Assembly: GCA_964528605.1 (NCBI GenBank)
Contig: CAZGSV010000015.1
Span: 1 to 44,730 of the forward strand
Length of the DNA stretch: 44,730 bases
DNA from: CAZGSV01 sp964528605
Lineage (GTDB): Bacteria; Armatimonadota; Zipacnadia; CAZGSV01
Reading direction: 5' to 3'
Part shown: positions 1 to 7,183 of the stretch, one piece after another
Numbering within the stretch: position 1 is the first letter of the stretch
Layout: each line of letters starts with the position of its first letter
Program-made: the position numbers and the translations under genes
Notes under the pieces: generated by a model
Database searches by the model: none
What the model was told of the DNA's origin: nothing
The model's input: only the letters and a program-made list of their open reading frames with translations

Positions 1-1
1 T

Positions 2-97
2 CCGATCATCCAACTCCTGACCGAACTAGACCTCACCGCAGGGCAATACGACGCCATCACGCACGGCAATCTCGAGAGACTGCTTGCTCGGGCCTAG
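2..97 (+). CDS. Amidohydrolase family protein, C-terminal fragment
   Basis: Only the last 31 codons are inside the window; the gene begins to the left. The tail reads D-A-I-T-H-G-N-L-E-R-L-L and ends at a TAG. An Ile-x-His-Gly-Asn-x-x-Arg-Leu-Leu ending is typical of TIM-barrel amidohydrolases (amidohydrolase_2 and TatD-like groups), where this last helix closes the barrel. The catalytic metal ligands lie outside the window, so substrate and exact family cannot be told. The gene converges on the oxidoreductase gene that follows, about 58 bases away. The family call rests on a short motif only. Confidence 0.55.
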   Translation, partial: PIIQLLTELDLTAGQYDAITHGNLERLLARA

Positions 98-155
98 CGG
101 GATGCGGGTGCGCCTCTAGGCGGAAGGCGTGGGCGCACGCGAGAGCGCTTTCCTC

Positions 156-950
156 CTACGTGCCAGCGAGATTCCAAGCCCGGATGGCTGCGTTGTAGGC
201 CTCTTCCAGGAGTTGCGTGGTGCCCGCGAGATCGCCCGTGGCGAAGGCGGCGCGCGCCGCCTGGTAGCCCGCCTGGGCGGAGCGACGCAGGTCGCGGTTC
301 TCATCCGTCTCCCGCGTGCCGGCCAAGATGGTCTCCACCAGCAGGAGGTTCTCGCCGACCAGGTCGAGGTCCATTAGCGGCAGCGCGTGGTACTCGGCCA
401 TCCTCTCCGCTAGCGAGGCGAACGGCCGCTTCGGCGTGGTCGCCAGGGCGTGGCCCAGTTGCTCAGCCTGCTCGAGCGCCCTCTGGTAGTTGAAGCGTGT
501 CACCGGAAGCATCGGCAGCGGCCGCGCCGAAATGCAGAACGGGAAGTGATAGATCTTCTGGGCGGCGAGCACGAAGCCCTTGCCCGTCCCGCCCGCCATG
601 GAGATGCCCAGCGCCGGGATGCCGTTGACCTCCGGGCCCGGCCGCAGGCGGTCGAGCAGATTGCGCGTCAGGCCGTTCACGTCCAGGAAGTAGACCGGCG
701 CGGCGATGATAAGGCCGTCGCAACCGGCGAGCGCCTCGTTCATCTCGCCGGGAAGCGGCGAATGGCGGCACGACAAGTCGGACCAGCAGGTCTTCCCCTC
801 GCAGTCCAGGCACGGCCCCCAATCGTAGTCGGAGGCATGCACCTTGTTGACCGTTCCGCCGGCGGAGAGTGCGCCGGTGATGGCGGCGTTGACGAGTCCG
901 TCGGTCAGCCCCTCCTCGTGCGGGCTGCCGACGATGGCGAGGATGTTCAA
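156..950 (-). CDS. Flavodoxin-fold NAD(P)H-dependent oxidoreductase
   Basis: A 264-residue cytosolic protein that probably binds FMN and transfers electrons from NAD(P)H. The N-terminus reads MNILAIVGSPHEEGLTDGLV, the phosphate-binding loop of the NADPH-dependent FMN reductase/iron-sulfur flavoprotein group. It is followed by a Cys-containing stretch (GPCLDCEGKTCW, about residues 46-57) as in many iron-sulfur flavoproteins, and the flavin-loop motif APVYFLDVNGLTRNLLDR (about 84-101). The C-terminal 90 residues are helical and less conserved. The start is a TTG; a strong GAGGAGG lies upstream, although an out-of-frame ATG sits closer to it. It is followed downstream by the amidohydrolase tail on the opposite strand and preceded by the Tat-exported TIM-barrel gene on the same strand, 50 bases away, so the two may be cotranscribed. 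The substrate is unknown. Confidence 0.75.
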   Translation of the reverse strand: MNILAIVGSPHEEGLTDGLVNAAITGALSAGGTVNKVHASDYDWGPCLDCEGKTCWSDLSCRHSPLPGEMNEALAGCDGLIIAAPVYFLDVNGLTRNLLDRLRPGPEVNGIPALGISMAGGTGKGFVLAAQKIYHFPFCISARPLPMLPVTRFNYQRALEQAEQLGHALATTPKRPFASLAERMAEYHALPLMDLDLVGENLLLVETILAGTRETDENRDLRRSAQAGYQAARAAFATGDLAGTTQLLEEAYNAAIRAWNLAGT

Positions 951-1000
951 GTCATTGCGCCTCCTCGGAAGAGGTGAGTCCAGCCAGCGTGGCGGCTCCG

Positions 1001-2458
1001 CTAGGTGACGCCTAAGACCTCGGTGAAGAAGCGCTTATAGACCGCGATCTTGTCCCAGGTCATCTCCGACCAGCAGTAGGTGGTAATGCCGCTGGCGTAG
1101 GCCTGGTTGAAGGCGGCGTCCAGCATCTTCCAAATCTGGTCCTCGGTCGCTGGGTCCCAGCCCTGAATGCCGGGGTAGATGGGCACGCGTCCCTCCACCA
1201 ACTCCATGGCCAGCATCGCCTCGCTCACCAGCCACTCCGGCGGCATCCCCTCTTGCTCAAACGTCTCCCATTCCGGCTGGAGGTCAATGCCGCGCCCGAC
1301 CCAGAGGCGGCGCAGCGAATCGTAAGCCTGCTGAGGAGTCATCTTTCCCTCGGAGGCTTGGACGATCTGCTGCACGGGAGTGCGCACCAGGTCGCGCGCG
1401 GACGACTGGTGATAGAGCATCGGCTTGATCCAGTCGCAGTGGAAAGAGAGCGGCCCCATATTCTGCCCCACGCACACGCAAGCCGAAGTCTCCCAAAGGT
1501 CGAGGCCGATCTTCAGGTTGGGGTTGATGGCGCGCACCGCCTCGCGCACGCGCGCCACGTGCTCGGTCACCGCCTGCATGCGAATGCCCTGCCAAGCGAC
1601 GATCTCCGGCAGTTCCGGGAAGTAGAACACCGGATCGAGCGAGAGCCCCATCCACAGAAGCAGCATGTACCTGGACAGGTCCGCCTTGCGCGTGTAGACG
1701 TCGGCCATGACCTGGCACAGGTGCTCGGCGTCCAGGCCGGCCTCCTTCATCTTCTGCTTGCAGTAAGGGCAGAAGCAGTAGCCGACGGCGTCGGGCGTGC
1801 GGATGCGGTCCACGAAGAAGCCGTCCACGTCGTAGTTCGTCGCGATGTCCTGGTAGAAGGCGAGGCTGAACTGCTGCGCCTGAGGGTTGTTGAGGCAAAA
1901 CCATTCGGTATCGGGGTCGGGCTTCTGGTCCGGGCCGTGAACCTTGCACTCGGGGTAGAGAGCGGCGATGGCGGGCTGATCGTAGTCCGAGAGCCAGGCG
2001 TAGACCTCGATGCCCGCTTTGCGCGCGCCTTCGCTCGCCGCCTTGAGGGCGTCATAGCCTCCCATGCCCTCGGCCTGGGCGCGGTAGGGGGCGATGCCGG
2101 AGGACTGGTAGAACCTGGGGTCCGGAGGGAAGTAGGCGCCCGCCACCACCTCGTAGTCGTTACCCGGCTGGTGCCCGCGCCACTTGCCCTCGGCGACGTA
2201 GGTGGCGGCCATGAGCATGGCGTTGAAGCCGCCCTTCTCGCGCATGTCGGCGCAGGCCTGCTCGCCGCCCTCGAAGAAGTAATCGTGCGCGTGCGTCTGG
2301 ACGGCGAGGAAGTAGCGCGGTGGGCTCGCGGGCTGTTCCTGCTGCGCCTGAGCCAGAGCAGGGCCGGCGAGCACTCCCAGCGCGGCCGCGCTGGCCGACT
2401 GCAGGAACTCTCGGCGAGTGATCTGCGAAGACAGCATCTTGAGAAGGTCGTTTTGCAC
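1001..2458 (-). CDS. Tat-exported glycosidase-like TIM-barrel protein
   Basis: A 485-residue protein with a clear twin-arginine signal: TRREFLQSASAAALGVLAG at residues 14-32, then an Ala-Gln-Ala cleavage region. The mature part resembles the uncharacterised glycoside-hydrolase-like TIM barrels (GHL/DUF4015-type and beta-galactosidase trimerisation-type folds). Supporting segments are YAWLSDYD, VDGFFVDRIRTPD with an acidic residue at a strand end, the Cys pair CFCPYCKQKM typical of these barrels, KIGLDLWET, and TYCWSEMTWD near the end. Asp and Glu in these strand ends are candidate acid/base residues, but no family assignment is certain. The start is a GTG preceded by AGAGGTGA. Tat export suggests it folds, possibly with a metal bound, before secretion. 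A role in polysaccharide breakdown is inferred from the fold only. Confidence 0.6.
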   Translation of the reverse strand: MQNDLLKMLSSQITRREFLQSASAAALGVLAGPALAQAQQEQPASPPRYFLAVQTHAHDYFFEGGEQACADMREKGGFNAMLMAATYVAEGKWRGHQPGNDYEVVAGAYFPPDPRFYQSSGIAPYRAQAEGMGGYDALKAASEGARKAGIEVYAWLSDYDQPAIAALYPECKVHGPDQKPDPDTEWFCLNNPQAQQFSLAFYQDIATNYDVDGFFVDRIRTPDAVGYCFCPYCKQKMKEAGLDAEHLCQVMADVYTRKADLSRYMLLLWMGLSLDPVFYFPELPEIVAWQGIRMQAVTEHVARVREAVRAINPNLKIGLDLWETSACVCVGQNMGPLSFHCDWIKPMLYHQSSARDLVRTPVQQIVQASEGKMTPQQAYDSLRRLWVGRGIDLQPEWETFEQEGMPPEWLVSEAMLAMELVEGRVPIYPGIQGWDPATEDQIWKMLDAAFNQAYASGITTYCWSEMTWDKIAVYKRFFTEVLGVT

Positions 2459-2692
2459 CGCTAATCACCTCTGCCAAGGGTACTGAGAAAGCCGAGCCGC
2501 GAGGATAGGCGGAGCGGAAGAAAAGGGCAAGTGGCACGGGGCAGAGAGGTCTGGTGGGACGGTGAGATGATGCGGGATGATTGGGGTGTGTCTGCCCGGG
2601 AGCGGCGCCGGTGCATTTGGAGTGATCCCCGTGTAAGGGCAGCGCAAGGCGATTGACAGGGGGCCAGGCGGCCCTTATGCTGCGGAACGGCG
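2459..2692. other. Divergent intergenic region with promoter
   Basis: About 230 bases separate the leftward TIM-barrel gene from the rightward polysaccharide locus. The right-hand end holds a good sigma-70-type promoter for the kinase gene (see separate entry). I see no convincing RNA gene or repeat in the rest. Confidence 0.5.
2653..2681 (+). promoter_or_regulatory. Predicted promoter of the polysaccharide locus
   Basis: TTGACA at 2653-2658, a 17-base spacer, and TATGCT at 2676-2681. The predicted start of transcription, about seven bases on, falls only about five bases before the kinase ATG at 2693, and no Shine-Dalgarno sequence lies there. The transcript would therefore be leaderless or nearly so. 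The same -10 hexamer is found before the heptose operon at 17350-17355. Confidence 0.55.
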
Positions 2693-3340
2693 ATGAGTGC
2701 AACGGCTGATGGACGCGCGGCGCGTCCTCGGGTGGTGGCGGTGGGGGGGGGATCGGGCGCAGGGAAGACCACGCTGGTAAGCGCTCTGGCCGAGGCTCTG
2801 GGGGGGCGGACAGCGGTTGTTAGTCACGACTGGTACTACCTGGACCGCAGTCACCTGCCGGCTGGGCGACGCGAGCGGGTGAATTACGACCATCCGCGGG
2901 CATTGGACACGGCTCTTCTGGTGACGCACCTGCGGGAACTGAAGGCGGGGCGGGCGGTAGAGCCACCGACATACGATTTCCGCGGCCATCGGCGCTCAGC
3001 GAAGAGGCGGCGCATAGCGGCCAAGTCCGTTATCATTGTGGAGGGCATATTGGTGTTGCAGGATGCGCGAGTGCGTTCGTTGGTAGATGTGGCGGTGTTT
3101 GTGGACTGTCCGACCAGGACGCGTTTGGCGCGACGGCTGCAGCGCGACGCGGTGCAGCGAGGACGCACGCGGGAATCCGTGCTGCAGCAGTGGAGGCAGA
3201 CGGTAATGCCCATGCACCGGCGCTTCGTGGAACCAAGCAGACGTCACGCCGACCTGGTTGTTGCGGGGGAAAGCCCGGCCGACGTCGCTCGAGCGGTCAG
3301 TCGGATACTAGGGTGTCTCAGCGCGCTGGAGTCTCGGTAG
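2693..3340 (+). CDS. udk: Uridine kinase-like P-loop kinase
   Basis: A 215-residue soluble kinase of the uridine/phosphoribulokinase family, expected to phosphorylate a nucleoside or a related small molecule with ATP or GTP. The Walker A motif GGGSGAGKTT lies at about residues 18-27. Family motifs follow in order: SHDWYYLD (matching the DSFY region of uridine kinases), NYDHPRALD, PTYDFRGHRR, VEGILVLQD, and the lid region RTRLARRLQRDAVQRGR. It opens the polysaccharide locus, ten bases before a nucleotidyltransferase gene. That is not the usual setting for nucleotide salvage, so it may act on an unusual substrate. The Walker A glycines are encoded by nine consecutive G bases. The ATG has no clear ribosome-binding site. 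The fold is certain; uridine as substrate is only probable. Confidence 0.8.
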   Translation: MSATADGRAARPRVVAVGGGSGAGKTTLVSALAEALGGRTAVVSHDWYYLDRSHLPAGRRERVNYDHPRALDTALLVTHLRELKAGRAVEPPTYDFRGHRRSAKRRRIAAKSVIIVEGILVLQDARVRSLVDVAVFVDCPTRTRLARRLQRDAVQRGRTRESVLQQWRQTVMPMHRRFVEPSRRHADLVVAGESPADVARAVSRILGCLSALESR

Positions 3341-3349
3341 GGGGAGAAG

Positions 3350-4627
3350 TTGTCTGCCGCGAGGCTGGAGTTCTGCGATCGCTACGGCTATCCGGAGGCG
3401 GTGCGAGAGCACTTCCGCCGACTGCTGGCTTTTGTTGACGGCCGGAAGGTGAGCAGTGTGATCCTGCTGGGGAGCACGAGTCGGGGCGAGTTGGGGGTGG
3501 TGGAGGAGGGGAAGGAAGTGACGCTCTTCAGCGACTATGAGTTGCTGGTGGTGGGGCGAGGAAGGGCAGGCCGGTCCGAGAGCGAGCGACTGCGGCGGGA
3601 GTGGGGCCGACTGGAAGAAGAGATACGGCTAGGCAGCCCGCTGTTTCACATTGATTTCGCCTACGTCCCCAGGGCCAGGCTGAGGCGTCTGCCGCGGCGA
3701 TGGTGGACCTACGAGCTGCGGCAGCGGGGGATAGTGGTTTTCGGGGAGGATTGCACAGAGGAGTTGCCGGAGGTAGGGCTGGAGAATCTCGACTACCAGG
3801 AACTCAACGAGGTTCTCATCTGGCGGCTGTGGGCCTTGCTCTTGCACCTGCCGATGCCGGGGCTGCTCACGGGGCAATTGGAGACCGGGGTGGAGCGACG
3901 CTACCGCTACCTGCTGGCGAAGAATGCACTTGACTTGACCACCTGGCTGCTGCCCCTGGAAGGAGTGCTGCTGCCCTCGTTCGGGGAGAGGGTGGCGTAC
4001 CTCAGCGGGCATTTTGCGGAGTTGGACAGTAGCAGCGTGATGGGAGCGGACTTCCCCCCCTTCTTGCGGCGATGTTTGCAGGCCAAGCGGGGGGGGGTGA
4101 TGCCGGGCTCGCCGGGCGCGCTTTACCTGGAGACGATTGGCTACTTCGGTCGGGCGGCGCGGTTCCTTTGCAGGCGGTACGGCTTGGGGGATGAGGGGGA
4201 GGACTGGCGGGAGGCGGTGCTGCGCGCTCGGGGGCGGTTGTTCCGGGAGTGGCGGCCCCGCCAGAAACTCCGTCAGTTGTGGCGATGGCCGCTGGTGGCG
4301 CGCCAACGAGGGTGGGCACGGTCGCTGAAGTGGTTATTGGGGGTGAGAGGGGCGCGGCTGCTGCTCTGCCTGTACGAGATGCATTTCGCGGTTGCGGCCG
4401 CCCTGGAAGGACCAGAGGAGCAGCAGGCGATGGAGCACCTGCGGGCAGCGGCGCGGAGATGCGAGGAACTGGCCCTGAGGACGAGTTGCGTGGACGGGGC
4501 GCGGCAGGGGTTCGCAGAGGTGTGGAGTGCCCTGCGCCGCCTGATAGCGCGGCACATGGCAGACACCTACGGCGTGGTGGGGCGGAGAGAGGACGAGCTG
4601 GCGGCGCTGCTGGCAAGCGATGGTTGA
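3350..4627 (+). CDS. Nucleotidyltransferase-domain protein of polysaccharide locus
   Basis: A 425-residue protein with a polymerase-beta-type nucleotidyltransferase domain at the N-terminus. GSTSRGE lies at residues 41-47, the acidic pair at D62 and E64 (FSDYELLVV), and a third acid at D102 (HIDFAYV), together the usual metal-binding triad. The remaining 300 residues are mostly helical, rich in Arg and Trp, with no family I recognise. No membrane segment is obvious. The start is a TTG preceded by GGGGAGA. It overlaps the following phosphatase-like gene by eight bases, implying translational coupling. Nucleotidyl transfer to a sugar phosphate, a lipid carrier or a protein are all possible. A nine-G run occurs inside the gene at 4089-4097. 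Confidence 0.7.
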   Translation: MSAARLEFCDRYGYPEAVREHFRRLLAFVDGRKVSSVILLGSTSRGELGVVEEGKEVTLFSDYELLVVGRGRAGRSESERLRREWGRLEEEIRLGSPLFHIDFAYVPRARLRRLPRRWWTYELRQRGIVVFGEDCTEELPEVGLENLDYQELNEVLIWRLWALLLHLPMPGLLTGQLETGVERRYRYLLAKNALDLTTWLLPLEGVLLPSFGERVAYLSGHFAELDSSSVMGADFPPFLRRCLQAKRGGVMPGSPGALYLETIGYFGRAARFLCRRYGLGDEGEDWREAVLRARGRLFREWRPRQKLRQLWRWPLVARQRGWARSLKWLLGVRGARLLLCLYEMHFAVAAALEGPEEQQAMEHLRAAARRCEELALRTSCVDGARQGFAEVWSALRRLIARHMADTYGVVGRREDELAALLASDG

Positions 4628-5738
4628 CAGGCTGCTGGTCTTTGTTGATGCACTGCCTTACGCCTCTTTGGAGGAGGCGCCGTTCCTGCGCTCTCTTCCC
4701 TCCGTGGCCAGGCTGGTACCGGGGCTGGGGTACAGTGTCAATGTGAAAGCAGAGATCTTCGGCGGCTACCGGCCCGACGACGCTGGTTTCTTCTGCGAGT
4801 GGATGTATGACCCGGAGGGTGGGGGGGGCCGCCGGTGGCTGTGGTCTGTGTTAGCGCGCGTGTCGCCCGCAGGGACGTACTGGGATCGTGCTCTGCACAA
4901 GATGGTGTCTCGATTGCTGCGGGTGGAGCTGGCAAACATACCGTGGGCATTGCGAGGGCAGTTCCAAAAGGCGCCGGTCAACGCCTACGAGGACGGATTC
5001 CCGCTGCCTACCGTCTTCTCGCGCCTAAGGGGCCTGCGCAAGGTCTTGTACTCTTACTACCCTGGCGGAACCGACCGCGACAGGTCGGCCGTGGCGGACG
5101 CGAGGGAGGCGGTGAGAACGCGCGCCTGCGAGAGGCTGTTTCTTGCGCTGGCTGACTTGGACCACGTGACGCATCGTGTGGGGGTGGGCTTGCCGGAGCA
5201 TCGGGCCAAGGTCCGGTCCCTGGACGCGAGTCTGCGCGAGTTGGCGGAGGAGTGCTGGACGATAAACGGGGCGGCGCAGGTGATGGTGGTCTCGGATCAC
5301 GGCATGGCGAACACGCGCAGGACGGTCGCGCCGCATCTGGACAGGCACTTTGGCAGGCCAAGCGAGCGGGGCTATGCCTATTTCGTGGACGCGACGCTGC
5401 TGCGGGTGTGGACTGCCCAGCCCGGGCTGGCCGAGGAGGTGGCGCAGCACTTGGCGGGGCTCGGCTGGGGGCATAGCCTGAGCGTGGAGGAACGGCAACG
5501 GTATGGACTGACCGCGTCGCGCTTTGGGGACATCATCTTCTTGTTGGACGAGGGTCTGGTCTTCAGTCCGAACTTCTTCGGGGTGCGTCCTCCACGGGCG
5601 ATGCACGGCTATGCCCCGGAACTGGAGAGCCAGCACGGAGTCGTGGCGGCCTCGGCGTCGTTGCCCGGCTCGCCGAGTTCGCTTACCTCGGTGGAGGCGC
5701 ACTGGGCGTTGCGCGAGTTCTTCGCGGCGGAGGCATAG
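4620..5738 (+). CDS. Alkaline-phosphatase-superfamily phosphodiesterase-like protein
   Basis: A 372-residue protein of the type I phosphodiesterase/nucleotide pyrophosphatase branch of the alkaline phosphatase superfamily. Seen motifs: an early metal-site Asp in LLVFVDALPY (about residue 10), DLDHVTHRVG (about 180) for the Asp-x-x-x-His pair, VSDHGM (about 223) for the Asp-His pair, and MHGYAPELESQHGVV near the C-terminus, which matches the final His motif of the family. The nucleophile Ser/Thr is not obvious around GLGYSVNVKAEIFGG, so activity is uncertain. No signal peptide is seen, so it should be cytosolic. It is coupled to the nucleotidyltransferase by an eight-base overlap and precedes the flippase by one base. 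With the kinase and transferase it forms a three-gene set heading the locus. Confidence 0.7.
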   Translation: MVDRLLVFVDALPYASLEEAPFLRSLPSVARLVPGLGYSVNVKAEIFGGYRPDDAGFFCEWMYDPEGGGGRRWLWSVLARVSPAGTYWDRALHKMVSRLLRVELANIPWALRGQFQKAPVNAYEDGFPLPTVFSRLRGLRKVLYSYYPGGTDRDRSAVADAREAVRTRACERLFLALADLDHVTHRVGVGLPEHRAKVRSLDASLRELAEECWTINGAAQVMVVSDHGMANTRRTVAPHLDRHFGRPSERGYAYFVDATLLRVWTAQPGLAEEVAQHLAGLGWGHSLSVEERQRYGLTASRFGDIIFLLDEGLVFSPNFFGVRPPRAMHGYAPELESQHGVVAASASLPGSPSSLTSVEAHWALREFFAAEA

Positions 5739-5739
5739 G

Positions 5740-7183
5740 GTGCAGGCCTGCACCGCGCTAGCGGGCGGCGCGACCAGCAGGGCTCCTTGGGGGGAGGGGC
5801 CGTTCGCCAATCTGCTGGGCAACGGGGCCTACGCAGCGGCGGGTCTGCTTGCGGCAGCGCTGGTGGGAAAGACTCATGGGCCGGGGGGGCTGGGTTTCTA
5901 CAGCGCTTTCATCATGCTGGTGGACCTCTATGGCTTGGTGGCCATCTGGGCAATTCCGACCGTGCTCTCGCGGCAGACGGGTCTGTGGCAGTCGCAAGGG
6001 CACAGGGAGCGCATGGATGCAGCGCTCACCTCGGCGCTGCTCTTTGGCACCGTCACCGGTGTTGGAGTAGGGCTGGCGGGTTACGCGGCAACTCCGGCGT
6101 TGATGAGGCTGATGCACGCGCAGCCGGCCTGGGTTCTGCGCTCGCGCTGGCTGGGGGTAGCGCTGTTGTTCTTCGTCTACTCACAAGTCAGTCAGTTCTT
6201 CTACGTGGGCATGTTTCGCGTTCGCAAGCGGGTCGCTATCAGGCTCAGCCTGGTGTTGTCGCTGCTGTTGCTGATTGGGGCGATGCCGGGGCGCGTGGCG
6301 CTGTGGCATGCCTTGCTGCTCGCCTACGCGGTTTCGGGGGTTCTGGGATTGCTGCTGTTGTGGCGGGATGGCCACCTAGGGCAAGGGTTCTCCTGGCCGG
6401 AGATGCGCGAGTTGCTGGCGGCTGCGTTCCCTCTGCTTATTGCCCAGGCCTCGGCGTTCGTGACTTCTTGGTCTGACCGCTTCATCGTGTCTCATCTGCG
6501 CGGCATGGAGGCCATGGGCGTTTTTGCGGGGGCGATGGTACTGGTGCAGGGGGTGCGGCTAGTCCCCCAGTCGTTCACTCAGGTATGGATTCCACTCTAC
6601 CCGCGCCTACAAGCAAGACAGGATCAGCAGGGGGTGGACCGGCTCTTCAATTTCGGCTCGCGGGTGACGGCGATCGCGCTGTTTTTCGGCCTCTTGGTGA
6701 TGGTGGTCTGGGCGGAGGAGATCATGACGCTCCTATACGGGCCCAGGTTTGTTGGGGGGGGCGCCGGTCCTGCGCGTGCTGGCTTTTGCCTTGCTGGTAC
6801 CACCGATCTCCTCGGCGACTACCGCGCTGTTGGTCGGGTTGAACCGGCCCAAATGGGAGCGGAATTGCTCGCTGCTGGAGGGGGGGGGCCAGCTCGTCCT
6901 GATGTACCTGTTAACCGTAAAGTACGGGGTCATGGGGGCTGCGGTGGGCAGCGTGTTGGGGCTGTTGCTGGGGATGGTGGTACGGTTGGCGTTGGTGACC
7001 CTGCGCGTCAACGTTCACTTTCGGCGAGGCAGCGTGGGGGGGCCGGCCCTCTACGCTGCTGCGGGCTTGGGGGTTGCCTACCTGATGCACATGTGGGTCG
7101 GCAAGACGGCCGCCGGTGTACTGGGGAGTGCCGTCTACCTGCTTGCCGTCGGCATCGCGTTTCGCAGGAAGGAGGAGCGCAGG
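5740..7183 (+). pseudogene. Wzx-type polysaccharide flippase, frameshifted
   Basis: An oligosaccharide flippase of the Wzx/RfbX (MOP) family that would move lipid-linked repeat units across the membrane. From a GTG at 5740 it runs through many hydrophobic helices, including ANLLGNGAYAAAGLLAAALV and LLIAQASAFVTSWSDRFIVS. At LLYGPRF the frame changes: the family sequence continues as GGAPVLRVLAFALLVPPISS only in the next frame, then KYGVMGAAVGSVLGLLLG. The switch lies in a run of eight G at 6754-6761; seven G would restore one continuous protein. It may be a broken gene, a slipped-strand phase-off state or a sequence error. The downstream frame runs without a stop into the methyltransferase; the end given here is the base before that gene's best ATG, not a stop codon. 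Confidence 0.75.
6754..6761 (+). repeat. G8 homopolymer at flippase frameshift
   Basis: Eight consecutive G between codons for Phe-Val and Ala-Pro-Val-Leu of the flippase. Removing one G joins the two halves in frame and recreates the family motif after YGPRF. Runs of this kind are classic slippage sites and also classic sequencing-error sites. Confidence 0.8.

Noticed and set aside
1253..2464. A 403-residue open frame antisense to the TIM-barrel gene
   Set aside because: No motif, and the opposite strand has a Tat signal and family motifs.
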